Source: CBDFKS01 sp965248905 (GTDB taxonomy: Bacteria > Chloroflexota > Dehalococcoidia > Lucifugimonadales > JAGWBF01). From it: a stretch of 64,000 nt of DNA. Location of the stretch: the NCBI GenBank assembly GCA_965248905.1, contig CBDFKS010000007.1, forward strand, positions 310,001 through 374,000, written 5' to 3'. Of the stretch, positions 8,579 through 16,663 are shown in pieces. The stretch's first letter is position 1, and each line of letters begins with the position of its first letter. The position numbers were made by a program, and so were the translations under genes. Under the pieces are notes generated by a model. The model was not told the origin of the DNA. It worked only from the letters and a program-made list of their open reading frames with translations, and made no database searches.

Positions 8579-9565
8579 GTGGGAATGATGGACAAATTAG
8601 TTGTAAGGGTCCCAGCCACCACCGCTAATCTAGGGCCTGGCTTTGACTGTCTTGGCATGGCTTTGGACATATGGAACGAGGTGCACGTTTCAACCGGTGT
8701 TGACGGATTTGTAGCCGTCCACGGCCAGGGGGCTGATGAGCTGCCGGCAGACGAAAACAACCTGGTTTACCGAGCCATGGACCATCTTTTTGGACTGGCT
8801 GGTGCTACCACCCCGGAGCTGAGCTTGGAGTGTCACAACGAGATCCCCCTCAAGCGTGGATTGGGTAGCAGCAGTGCAGCCATAGTGGGCGGACTGGTGG
8901 CTGCCAACTACGTGCTCGCTTCCTCCGGTGAGCGTACGGGCTATCCCTCTAGCCGGGATTCCGAACTGCCCTTCTCCCAACAACAGCTCCTCGAGCAGGC
9001 AGTCGAGCTGGAAGGCCACCCGGATAACGTGACACCCGCTCTGCTGGGTGGGCTGCAATTGGTAGTTCGGGAGGGAGATGTACTACTGCCGGCTCTGGTC
9101 CCAGTGCCGGAGGATATCCGTGCAGTGCTATTCGTACCTTACATGACCATTGCCACCGAGGATGCCCGTGCAGTGCTTCCGAGTGAAGTTACTAGACAGG
9201 ATGCGGTGTATAATATGGGAAGGGCTGCGTTGTTGGTAAACGCGCTGGCTACCGATAGGCTTGGTGACCTGCGTTTAGCCACCATGGACAGACTCCATCA
9301 ACCGTATCGCCAAAAACTCTTTCCCGCGATGAAGGTTATCTTTTCAGCGGCCATGACCGGCGGCGCCCTTGGGGTCTTCCTGTCAGGGAGTGGTTCCACT
9401 ATCCTGGCGTTGACCAAAGGACATGAGATGACCGTCGCCTACGAGATGGCGGAAGCAGCGCGCCAAGCCAGCATAGAAGGGGAAGTCAAGATAACGCGCC
9501 CCACCTCTCGGGGTGCCTATGTGGTCGGCGCCCAGCAGCGAGAACCGAAGGAGACAAGACCATGA
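8579..9565 (+). CDS. thrB: homoserine kinase
   Basis: GHMP-superfamily kinase that phosphorylates L-homoserine with ATP in threonine synthesis. The start region VRVPATTANLGPGFDCLGMA and the ATP-binding loop PLKRGLGSSSAAIVGGL are diagnostic; VELEGHPDNVTPALLGG and the C-terminal SGSGSTILAL (motif 3) complete the fold. About 328 residues from GTG 8579; ATG 8588 (MDKLVVRVPA) is closer to typical family length and may be the real start. Its stop overlaps the ATG of the following Uma2 gene (ATGA), and lysC follows, so thrB, Uma2 and lysC form one transcription unit with two aspartate-family enzymes. Confidence 0.95.
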   Translation: MGMMDKLVVRVPATTANLGPGFDCLGMALDIWNEVHVSTGVDGFVAVHGQGADELPADENNLVYRAMDHLFGLAGATTPELSLECHNEIPLKRGLGSSSAAIVGGLVAANYVLASSGERTGYPSSRDSELPFSQQQLLEQAVELEGHPDNVTPALLGGLQLVVREGDVLLPALVPVPEDIRAVLFVPYMTIATEDARAVLPSEVTRQDAVYNMGRAALLVNALATDRLGDLRLATMDRLHQPYRQKLFPAMKVIFSAAMTGGALGVFLSGSGSTILALTKGHEMTVAYEMAEAARQASIEGEVKITRPTSRGAYVVGAQQREPKETRP

Positions 9566-10118
9566 CCCTGCCCCGTACTCCGGTCACGGCCGATGAGTTC
9601 TGGGAAACCTATGCCGGTCGGGACTTTCCTAGATACGAGCTTGTCAAAGGAGAGCTGGTTGAAATAGCGTCTCTGGGGGGATTCATGGCGGAATCGCAGC
9701 AAACATTGTAATGGCCCTTGGCAATTATGTTCGTGAGAATTACCTCGGAAGGATTATGGTAGGGAGCGGGTACGTCCTGGAACGAGACCCAGACACGGTG
9801 CGTGGCCCAGATGTTTCCTTCATTATAGCAGAGCGCGTATCTCCAGAAGGGCTGCCTAGGGCCTTCGTAAGCGGCCCTCCGGACCTGGCCGTAGAGGTCG
9901 TGTCTCCAGGTGATGCCGCCTTTGAAGTTGAAGCCAAGGTCCACGATTATCTGGGCAACGGTGCTCAGCGGGTCTGGGTGGTGTACGTGAATACAAGGAG
10001 AGTGGTGGTCTACTCCCAAGATGGATCGGTACAATGGTTTCGTGACGACAAAACCCTGAAGGACGAAGAACTGTTGCCTGGTTTTTCCCTACCACTAAGG
10101 GAGCTGTTTGCCCCTTGA
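9562..10118 (+). pseudogene. Uma2-family (DUF820) endonuclease-like protein, frameshifted
   Basis: The Uma2/DUF820 family has a PD-(D/E)XK nuclease fold. The gene starts with ATG 9562, overlapping the thrB stop, and reads TADEFWETYAGRDFPRYELV then KGELVEIASLGG, which is the family N-terminus. At a run of six G (9677-9682) the frame is lost and a TAA follows at 9709-9711. The continuation IHGGIAANIVMALGNYV lies one frame over and runs to 10118, with the catalytic strand DVSFI (GPDVSFIIAERV) and DLAVEVVSPGD. One extra G would restore a normal ~185-residue protein. Translation might restart at ATG 9711, but that would lack the first third. Either recent inactivation or a homopolymer sequencing error. 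Confidence 0.8.
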
Positions 10119-10128
10119 TGAGTCGACT

Positions 10129-11352
10129 ATGTCCCTAGTGGTTCAGAAATACGGTGGAAGCTCGGTAGCCGATGCCGATAAGATCAAGATGGTGGCACAG
10201 CGCATCAAGCGTGCCAAGGATAATGATAAAGATGTGGTTGCCGTGGTGTCCGCCATGGGCAATACCACAGATGAGCTTATCGAGCTGGCCTACAGCATCT
10301 CAACCAATCCAGACCCAAGAGAGCTGGATCTTCTGCTGTCCACGGGTGAGCTGGTGTCCTGCACGCTGCTAGCCATGGCCATGCGCGCCGAGGGATACAA
10401 TGCCGTCGGTCTCAGTGGCTTCCAAGCGGGTATATGGACAGACACGAGCTACGGGAACGCACGGATCTCCAGAGTGGATACCGCTCGTCTGCAGAAAGAA
10501 CTGAGTGAGGGCAACCTGGTGATCGTGGCGGGGTTTCAGGGCATGACCGACGAAATGGACGTAACAACCCTGGGACGTGGTGGCTCAGACACTACCGCCG
10601 TTGCTCTTGCCGTGGCGCTGAATGCCGAGCGGTGCGAGGTTTACACAGATGTGGACGGGATCTATACCGCCGATCCTAGAGTAGTTCCGGAAGCCAGAAA
10701 ACTCAAAGAGATAGCCTGCGATGAGATGCTCGAACTGGCAAGCTACGGAGCCAAGATGCATCCCCGTTCCATAGAGCTGGGAGCGGCGTATGACATGCCA
10801 ATCTATGTAGCCTCGAGTTTTAGTGACAGGTTAGGCACTCTTATCCATAGTGGAGCAAAAAATAGTATGGAGCAGAGAGTAAAAGTAACCGGGATTGCCT
10901 ACGACATGAACGTGGCCAAAATCACTCTGCAGGGCGTTCCGGATCGCCCTGGTATCGCCGCTGCCGTATTCGAGCCTCTGGCTCAGGAGGGTGTGAGCGT
11001 GGATACCATAGTGCAGAACACCAGCGTGGAAAACCTCACCGATCTGAGCTTTACCGTGGCTCGGACAGACCTGAAGAAGGCGGTCGCAGTGGTTGACCCC
11101 GTGGCCAAGTCCATAAATGCCAAGGGTTTGACTGCCGACGATACGCTGAGCAAGGTCTCCATAGTAGGGGCAGGCATGCAGAATTCGCCAGGCTACGCCT
11201 CTCGCATGTTCCGGGCATTAGCCGACGAAAACATCAATATCGACATGATTACCACATCTGAAATCCGGATAACGTGTATAACGTCACAAGCCAGGGCTCA
11301 AGATGCGGTGCGCACCCTCCACAAGACTTTCCAGCTAGAAACGGAAGAGTAG
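10129..11352 (+). CDS. lysC: aspartate kinase
   Basis: Phosphorylates L-aspartate, the first step toward lysine, threonine and methionine. 407 residues from ATG 10129, chosen because VVQKYGGSSVAD is the standard family N-terminus; a TTG at 10108 would extend it into the preceding gene. The amino-acid-kinase domain shows KYGGSS, STGELVS, TTLGRGGSDTTAVALA and VYTDVDGIYTADPR. Two C-terminal ACT domains follow (KITLQGVPDRPGIAAAVFEP and VSIVGAGMQNSPGYASRMF), as in allosterically feedback-inhibited monofunctional enzymes. It lies downstream of thrB, from which it is separated only by the Uma2 gene. Feedback by lysine and/or threonine is likely from the ACT pair but not determined. Confidence 0.96.
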   Translation: MSLVVQKYGGSSVADADKIKMVAQRIKRAKDNDKDVVAVVSAMGNTTDELIELAYSISTNPDPRELDLLLSTGELVSCTLLAMAMRAEGYNAVGLSGFQAGIWTDTSYGNARISRVDTARLQKELSEGNLVIVAGFQGMTDEMDVTTLGRGGSDTTAVALAVALNAERCEVYTDVDGIYTADPRVVPEARKLKEIACDEMLELASYGAKMHPRSIELGAAYDMPIYVASSFSDRLGTLIHSGAKNSMEQRVKVTGIAYDMNVAKITLQGVPDRPGIAAAVFEPLAQEGVSVDTIVQNTSVENLTDLSFTVARTDLKKAVAVVDPVAKSINAKGLTADDTLSKVSIVGAGMQNSPGYASRMFRALADENINIDMITTSEIRITCITSQARAQDAVRTLHKTFQLETEE

Positions 11353-11437
11353 CAATCTACATGAGATGCCGTTCTCTGTTCGGCTAGTTAGACATGGGGA
11401 CTCTGGAGGCATGGGAACAATATTTCGTTACGGAAAT

Positions 11438-11506
11438 GTCTTTGCGAGCGAAGCGAAGCAATCTCCCATCGTGAGATTGCTTCGTCGCTGTCGCTTCTCA
11501 CAATGA
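11438..11506. repeat. dispersed palindromic repeat (REP-like)
   Basis: An imperfect inverted repeat: GCGAGCGAAGCGAAGCAATC on the left and GATTGCTTCGTCGCTGTCGC on the right, bounded by GTC and GAC. It can fold into a long hairpin in the spacer between lysC and the glycosyltransferase gene. Its GAGCGAAGCGAAGCA core recurs at 14420-14489. Confidence 0.7.
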
Positions 11507-11625
11507 CCTTTTCATCTGCTCTGGTGCTTTTGCAAGAGCATGGTTGATTCATCTCTATCTAATATTTTCCACCATCAACAAAGTCCTCTGGTGCACTTCC
11601 AATCCAACAAGGACCGGTATGGAAG

Positions 11626-12366
11626 GTGAGTAATCCCTTTCTTTCGATCATCATTCCTGCCTATAACGAAGAACCGCGCATAGTCGACACTCTAAGAAAT
11701 GTGGTGGACTACCTTAGTCGCCAGTCCTACAGCTGGGAAGTGGTGCTGGTAAACGACGGTAGTACCGATGCAACCGAGAAATTGGCGAGAGTCTTCACTC
11801 AGACACATCCCAACGTCCACCTGATGAATGTGTCCCATGGAGGTAAGGGGTGGGCAGTCCGCCACGGCATGCTGTGGGCGACCGGTGAGTATCGTTTCTT
11901 GTGTGATGCGGACCTGTCAATGCCAATCGAGCAGATATCCCGTTTCCTGCCGCCCGCAGCCGTCGACTTCGATATCGTCATCGCGTCCAGAGAGGTCTCC
12001 GGGGCCCAGCGGATCGGGGAGCCTTATAAGCGACATTTCATGGGACGGATTTACAATTTTCTGGTGCGTTTGCTGGCGGTACCAGGTGTATCAGACACCC
12101 AATGTGGGTTTAAGTGTTTCCGGGGTAAGGTAGCAAACGAACTCTTCTCTCTTCAAAGGCTCCACGGGTTTGCTTTCGACGTGGAGATATTGTTTATGGC
12201 CCGCAAGCGCGGAATTCGGGTTAGAGAGGTCCCAATTGATTGGTACTACCGCGCCGAAAGTAAGGTTAGGCCTATTACGGACTCTGTGTCCATGGGTAGG
12301 GATATTCTCAAGATCCGGTGGCACAATGTGAGAGGTATATACGGCCATGCTCCGGCTCAACGGTAG
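11626..12366 (+). CDS. family 2 glycosyltransferase, dolichyl-phosphate glucosyltransferase-like
   Basis: GT-A fold glycosyltransferase of 246 residues. The N-terminus FLSIIIPAYNEEPRIVDTL and VVLVNDGSTDAT are the GT2 nucleotide-sugar site, and CDADLSMPIEQI carries the DxD-type metal site. CGFKCFRGKVANELF and GFAFDVEILFMARKRGI match the polyprenyl-phosphate glucosyl/mannosyltransferase subgroup. There are no membrane segments, so it probably acts at the cytoplasmic face of the membrane on polyprenyl phosphate. GTG 11626 follows GGAAG closely; no better start in frame. It stands alone on this strand with repeat-containing spacers on both sides. Acceptor and sugar are not determinable. Confidence 0.9.
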   Translation: MSNPFLSIIIPAYNEEPRIVDTLRNVVDYLSRQSYSWEVVLVNDGSTDATEKLARVFTQTHPNVHLMNVSHGGKGWAVRHGMLWATGEYRFLCDADLSMPIEQISRFLPPAAVDFDIVIASREVSGAQRIGEPYKRHFMGRIYNFLVRLLAVPGVSDTQCGFKCFRGKVANELFSLQRLHGFAFDVEILFMARKRGIRVREVPIDWYYRAESKVRPITDSVSMGRDILKIRWHNVRGIYGHAPAQR

Positions 12367-12644
12367 CTCGTCAAAGTAGGGATATATGCTAAGTTTCAAC
12401 TGGGTCAAGGTTATCGTAATATCCGAAAAATGCTTACTGGATGGGGTTGACACCCTTGACCTGACTTACATTATGGTGTATTCAGTAATATAAGGAATTT
12501 TCATTAAGGGGACAATCGAAGGATCGGAAGCCAATTCTTCGAGAATTTAGGAGAGATAATTGAGTAATGGTGCTCGGAAAGAACAACGGTGACACCAAAC
12601 CCTTGCCCCTCAATCAAGAATATAATACTCTGGTGGGAATAGAT

Positions 12645-13526
12645 ATGGAGCAGCAAGTCCAAACAACGGGAGCCGACCCAGCGATGCAACGAGTTTATGC
12701 AGAAGAGAAGGCGAAGCTCAGACGGGAAAAGAGCAAAGAGGCCATCGCCTTAACCCTCGAGGGAGATTGGGAGAGAGCTACCGATGTTAACAAGGAGATA
12801 CTACAGCTATTTCCCAATGACGTAGACGCATTAAACCGTCTCGGCAAAGCATACCTAGAGCTCGGTCGATACACTTCTGCTAGGACGTCCTTTGAAAGCG
12901 CGCTGAGGACCTCACCCCATAATACCATTGCTAAAAAGAATCTCGAGCGCCTATTCCACCTACAGGATACCGCCCCGTCCTCGAAGCAAACCAAGGCGGT
13001 CACGCCGTATCTGTTTATAGAGGAGAGCGGCAAGTCGGTCATAACGTTACTCAGGAACACGCCGCCATTTCATGTGATTGCTAAAATGGCGGCGGGAGAC
13101 CCAGTGAGACTCGAGGCTCGTGACTATGGACTGGTCGTAAAAAACGACGACGGTGAATTTCTCGGACAATTGGAACCCAAGCTAGGTTTAAGGTTGAAGC
13201 GCCTCATGAACGGAGGCAACCGTTATGATGCCGCTATTATTAGCGTGAACCGTGAAGATGTCTCGGTAGTCATCCTGGAAGCATATCGCCACCCGGACTT
13301 GGCTGGCGTATGCTCATTCCCAACCAGAAGTAGAGATGAGTACAAGGTCTACTGGAGAGATGCTCCCATTAGGTATGACGTAGATCGTGACTCTGAGGAG
13401 GAGTCATTCTCTGCTTGGAGAGATGGAGATTCCGAGACTGTCGACCTTTCCGATGGAGAGGAGCCCGCAGGAGTAACGTACGCGGCCAAAGCGGACAGTT
13501 CCGGGCAAGACGAAGACGAAGAATAA
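12645..13526 (+). CDS. TPR-repeat protein, 293 aa
   Basis: A soluble protein with a tetratricopeptide pair at about residues 35-105 (EAIALTLEGDWERATDVNKEI, then NRLGKAYLELGRYTSARTSF), which suggests protein-protein binding. The middle (residues ~125-240) is a mixed alpha/beta domain that I do not recognise (PVRLEARDYGLVVKNDDGEF). The last 50 residues are strongly acidic (EEESFSAWRDGDSETVDLSD). A frame extends upstream to 12567, but the ATG at 12645 has a better ribosome-binding site (GGTGGG, 7 bases before) and starts just before the conserved-looking region. Function unknown. Confidence 0.75.
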   Translation: MEQQVQTTGADPAMQRVYAEEKAKLRREKSKEAIALTLEGDWERATDVNKEILQLFPNDVDALNRLGKAYLELGRYTSARTSFESALRTSPHNTIAKKNLERLFHLQDTAPSSKQTKAVTPYLFIEESGKSVITLLRNTPPFHVIAKMAAGDPVRLEARDYGLVVKNDDGEFLGQLEPKLGLRLKRLMNGGNRYDAAIISVNREDVSVVILEAYRHPDLAGVCSFPTRSRDEYKVYWRDAPIRYDVDRDSEEESFSAWRDGDSETVDLSDGEEPAGVTYAAKADSSGQDEDEE

Positions 13527-13640
13527 GGTCGTTTCCTGTCTTCCGACCTCACCCACCACCCGGGCTATACAAACATTAGCTATGCCCCCGCGTTTTCCTA
13601 GACCCTCCTGTAACGCACCCCTGGGACTTTCCCAACATGT

Positions 13641-14276
13641 TTAACTTGGCAAGCTGGCCCTCGTCATAGCTAGTTTGAAAATGTCGTAGGGCTGTGCTCC
13701 CGTGAAAAGCTGGTTCCCAATCAGAAACGCGGGAATACCCCTGATTCCCAGGCCGACAGCTTCTTGATGTTGAGTCAGTATGGTGTCTCGATGAGAGCCC
13801 GACTCAAGGCAGTTTGAGAGATCCGGCCAATCAAGATCACACTGAAGCGCAATCTCCTTAATCACTTCCAGATCGCCCAGATTTTTGTCCTCTTCCCAAT
13901 AGGCCTTATAGGCCGCAAGGTGAAAGGCCTCGAACTGTCCGTGCTGCTGTGCATACTCCGTAGCTTCCAGAGCGTACATGGTATATGGCAGCATAGATGG
14001 CTTTTTCATGATCAATTGCGCCTCTTCGGCGTAGCTTTTCAGGGGCTCGCTTAACTGGTCCGCAACCTCTCCCGGGCGAGGTGGGCGGGGAGCGCCCTCC
14101 TTGGGAATGTCAGGTCGAAGGAGAAAAGCCTTGGCTTCGACTGTTATGTCGTAATCCTCACGCAATTTGTCGACTCTCTCCAGGCCGACGTAGCACCAGG
14201 GTCAGATATAGTCGTACCAGATGGTCACTGGCATCGAGGCCCCGTTGGAATGTGGCTTTGATTCTTGGTCTGACAT
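13641..14276 (-). CDS. FrnE/DsbA-like thioredoxin-fold oxidoreductase, candidate selenoprotein (UGA at codon 25)
   Basis: Thioredoxin-fold protein of the DsbA/FrnE family, 211 residues if the UGA is read through. Starting at ATG 14276, preceded by AGGAGG, the frame reads MPVTIWYDYI-UGA-PWCYVGLERV. The family has Cys-Pro-Trp-Cys here, so UGA (14202-14204) takes the place of the first, nucleophilic redox cysteine, giving U-P-W-C. Downstream the frame is intact to the end: a helical insertion, then GLGIRGIPAFLIGNQLFTGAQ with the family's cis-proline, and total length normal for FrnE (about 210). A 6-bp hairpin lies 13-33 nt after UGA (separate entry). Selenocysteine is therefore the favoured reading; a TGC-to-TGA nonsense mutation is the alternative. 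Without readthrough only a fragment from TTG 14165, lacking the active site, could be made. Likely a disulfide reductase or isomerase; no signal peptide, so cytoplasmic. Confidence 0.8.
14169..14189 (-). promoter_or_regulatory. candidate bacterial SECIS hairpin in the FrnE-like gene
   Basis: Within the coding sequence, GUCGGC pairs with GUCGAC (six pairs including one G-U), closing a 9-base loop CUGGAGAGA. The stem begins 13 nt and the loop 19 nt after the in-frame UGA, which is the spacing known for bacterial selenocysteine insertion elements bound by SelB. Confidence 0.55.
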
Positions 14277-14605
14277 CGTCCCTCCTCATTTGCTAGTCCA
14301 TCGGATACTGGTCGGATACTGAATGGTGGTTCTTGGTGAACCCTGTGTCTGGCGCCATCTTACGCCGAAGATAGTGGGCAGTCAACGCATAAGTATGACG
14401 ACTGCAGGGCCTTTTCATTGTCATGCTGAGCGAAGCGAAGCATCTCAACGGTCTTACTCCGTCCCTCACACTTAATATACAAGAATGACATGGACGCACT
14501 TGGTCTGGAAGATAATGAAAAGGCCTTGATGGGGAGTGGTGGGAAGCGGTACTAGAGAGACCTGAGATGTTGCTGATGAGCCACTGATCTGTGGGTCGAG
14601 TGGCC
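14277..14605. other. intergenic spacer with a repeat
   Basis: About 330 bases upstream of the FrnE-like gene and downstream of the Ig-like lipoprotein gene. It contains the repeat at 14420-14489; I see no gene or RNA in it. Confidence 0.5.
14420..14489. repeat. dispersed repeat with GAGCGAAGCGAAGCA core
   Basis: Begins GTCATGCTGAGCGAAGCGAA and ends AAGAATGAC, so the tips GTCAT/ATGAC are inverted. The core is shared with the repeat at 11438-11506. Such elements often confuse gene finders by creating open frames on the opposite strand. Confidence 0.6.
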
Positions 14606-16213
14606 TTATCGTTCGGTGGCTTCGACCTGTACCGCGCCCGGGTACTCTCCCGGTTTTCCCTCGGCGATGAACAGGCCGCTCCCATCAATATCTCCTACGG
14701 CGGGATCGATGATGCTCCAACGGAAGGAGACATCGGGCAGGAGGACGCCGCCTCTGTCGTAGGCCACCGCCCTGAACTGGATACGCTCATCCGGCGCCAT
14801 AGTCGCGACCTGTGGAGTGATCGCTACGTTATCTAACTTGCCTCGTATGATTAGCGTGGCACTGACCTCCTGCACCACTAGCCCCATCTCTCCCTTGAGG
14901 GTTACCTTCGCACGGATGGCATCCTCGTAAATACCGGGTGAATCGTGGGCGGTGACCGTGACGAATTTAGACACCTCGCCCACTTCAGGTGGGACTACAG
15001 ACCAGCTGACATTCGAGTCGGTAAGTTCTCGTATATCGCCGTCGGGACTGATTACTGAAACCCGTGTTGATTCTCCCGGTGACAGGATTACACGCTCAGG
15101 GAATATTGACACTCTTGGTAGCTGCTCTTTAGCGGCCAATGACCTGGGAGGAGTGGTGTCAACGACAATCACCGTTCCCATGGCGATCAATTCGTCCTCG
15201 ATGCCCGGCAGCTTCATGACTACGCGAACGGCATCAGGGTAAATACCAGGCGCCTTTCCAGCGATGAAGTTACCGTTTTGGTAAATGATCCCCGCTCTAG
15301 CGTCCACTGTCTCCCATCGATGGCCTTCAGGAAAAATCTGATTACCAACTCCATTCAAGACCATGGTGGTAAATCTGATGGTCTCGGCGGGTTTCAAGCT
15401 GATGACCTGGGGGAGCGTCGTGGCCGTAACCTGCTGTGCCAGATCCACCGGGTCTACGATCTGTACGTCTAAACTAGTGCTGAGGGAGCCGGTTATGTCT
15501 TGGTCTTCTGACGCGAGACTTACTTTTATCGCTTCAGGGAAACTACCTAAACCCTCGGAAGCGGTCCATCTTCCACCTTCAGATATAGAACCAGCCGAAG
15601 GCTGTAGCATTTCCCATCTGAACTTTACATTGGGAATCGCCACGCCATTAGGATCTACAGCGAGGGCTATCAGATCCATGGTTTCAAGGGGTTGGGCCTC
15701 TTTGAGCTCCGGAAAAACGCGGATACTCGCGGGTTGGAGCTGTCCGCTAAATTCCCCCACTGTGACACTAGCAGTGGCCTGAACGACGCTGGAGCCCAGG
15801 GCGGCAGGAGCGCGCGCCGTTACGACCAAAGCATCCCGGAAATGACCCCTGGTAAAGCCGGCTCGAAAAACCCCGGAAGATGTAATCGCACCCGCACGTG
15901 GCTCCCTTCCTTGCCAGTTGATGCTAACCTGTTTTAGCTCGCGTCCCTCTTGATCGAAGGCAATTGTCGATAACCCTATGGTCTCACCGGGTGAAATGAC
16001 GATGCTTGTTGGGATGGGCTGAACCTGAGCCAAGTGCGGTGAGCTTTTCTCCACGATGAGTATGTCGGCTGAGGCAATAACAGTGGTTGGAGATTCTCGT
16101 TCCGCCGTCCTAGATTCTGTGGGTGTGGAGCCGTCCCTGCATCCAGACCAGATACCGATGCTCAAAAGGCCAGCTATTACTAGAAGTAGATACCGTATTT
16201 TGATCTTGTGCAT
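14606..16213 (-). CDS. lipoprotein with five Ig-like repeats
   Basis: A secreted or surface lipoprotein of 535 residues. From ATG 16213 the N-terminus is basic then hydrophobic (MHKIKIRYLLLVIAGLLSIG) and ends in a lipobox-type WSGC, so the mature protein starts at Cys. A 35-residue upstream extension of the frame is unlikely because it would bury the signal. The rest is five tandem modules of about 90 residues, each with a start like LSPGESTRVSV or LKPAETIRFTT, a middle W (INWQGREPRAG, FRWEMLQPSAG, HRWETVDARAG, FRWSIIDPAVG) and an end like GIYPDAVRVV, the pattern of bacterial Ig-like (Big-2-like) folds. Probably a structural or adhesive envelope protein. No enzymatic motif. Confidence 0.8.
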   Translation of the reverse strand: MHKIKIRYLLLVIAGLLSIGIWSGCRDGSTPTESRTAERESPTTVIASADILIVEKSSPHLAQVQPIPTSIVISPGETIGLSTIAFDQEGRELKQVSINWQGREPRAGAITSSGVFRAGFTRGHFRDALVVTARAPAALGSSVVQATASVTVGEFSGQLQPASIRVFPELKEAQPLETMDLIALAVDPNGVAIPNVKFRWEMLQPSAGSISEGGRWTASEGLGSFPEAIKVSLASEDQDITGSLSTSLDVQIVDPVDLAQQVTATTLPQVISLKPAETIRFTTMVLNGVGNQIFPEGHRWETVDARAGIIYQNGNFIAGKAPGIYPDAVRVVMKLPGIEDELIAMGTVIVVDTTPPRSLAAKEQLPRVSIFPERVILSPGESTRVSVISPDGDIRELTDSNVSWSVVPPEVGEVSKFVTVTAHDSPGIYEDAIRAKVTLKGEMGLVVQEVSATLIIRGKLDNVAITPQVATMAPDERIQFRAVAYDRGGVLLPDVSFRWSIIDPAVGDIDGSGLFIAEGKPGEYPGAVQVEATER

Positions 16214-16663
16214 GGGGCCAAGGATAAATGTAGTAGCTAATTTAGAAAAATGCGGCAAGGATTGACCAATAAAAGAGTTCAACCTATCTAGTCTAACCCT
16301 AGACAGGCGTAATAACAAGCCAATGTCAATGCTATTTGGGTGAGGTTCTTTTTCAGAAGTATTTAGCCATGCGTTCTGTCAATTATCGAACTGTAGCTAA
16401 CCCGATGTGCAAGTTTCTAAATGTGATCCTGAACCCTTCGTTCCTCAGGATAAACTCGGTGAAGGATCGGTAGGAGCAGGGTTCTCAGCGCGGTTGCCCC
16501 TAAACAGATTCTTCGGTCGCTTGCGGCGGGTTCAGAATGACATCCATGTAAACTTCCTCAGCAAGAATACCCGCACATCGAGTTAGCTAACCCTGTGTAT
16601 TTGATCTGTTGGACGGAGACGTTCGACACTAGTTGACATAACGCGTGTTAGAAATAGATCATA
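16214..16663. other. intergenic region with a repeat
   Basis: About 450 bases between two genes on the minus strand. It contains the inverted-repeat element at 16429-16543 and otherwise no coding or RNA signal that I can support. The promoter of the lipoprotein gene should lie near 16220-16320. Confidence 0.5.
16429..16543. repeat. dispersed inverted-repeat element
   Basis: Begins CTGAACCCTTCG and ends GCGGCGGGTTCAG followed by AATGACATC, so CTGAACCC and GGGTTCAG are exact inverted tips about 100 bases apart. GTTCCTCAGGATAAACTCGG resembles a frequent intergenic repeat type in Chloroflexota. Confidence 0.55.

Noticed and set aside
13641..14165. Stand-alone short DsbA-like gene starting at TTG 14165
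   Set aside because: It would lack the active-site motif and the first strand; the longer frame through the UGA has a proper RBS and family N-terminus.
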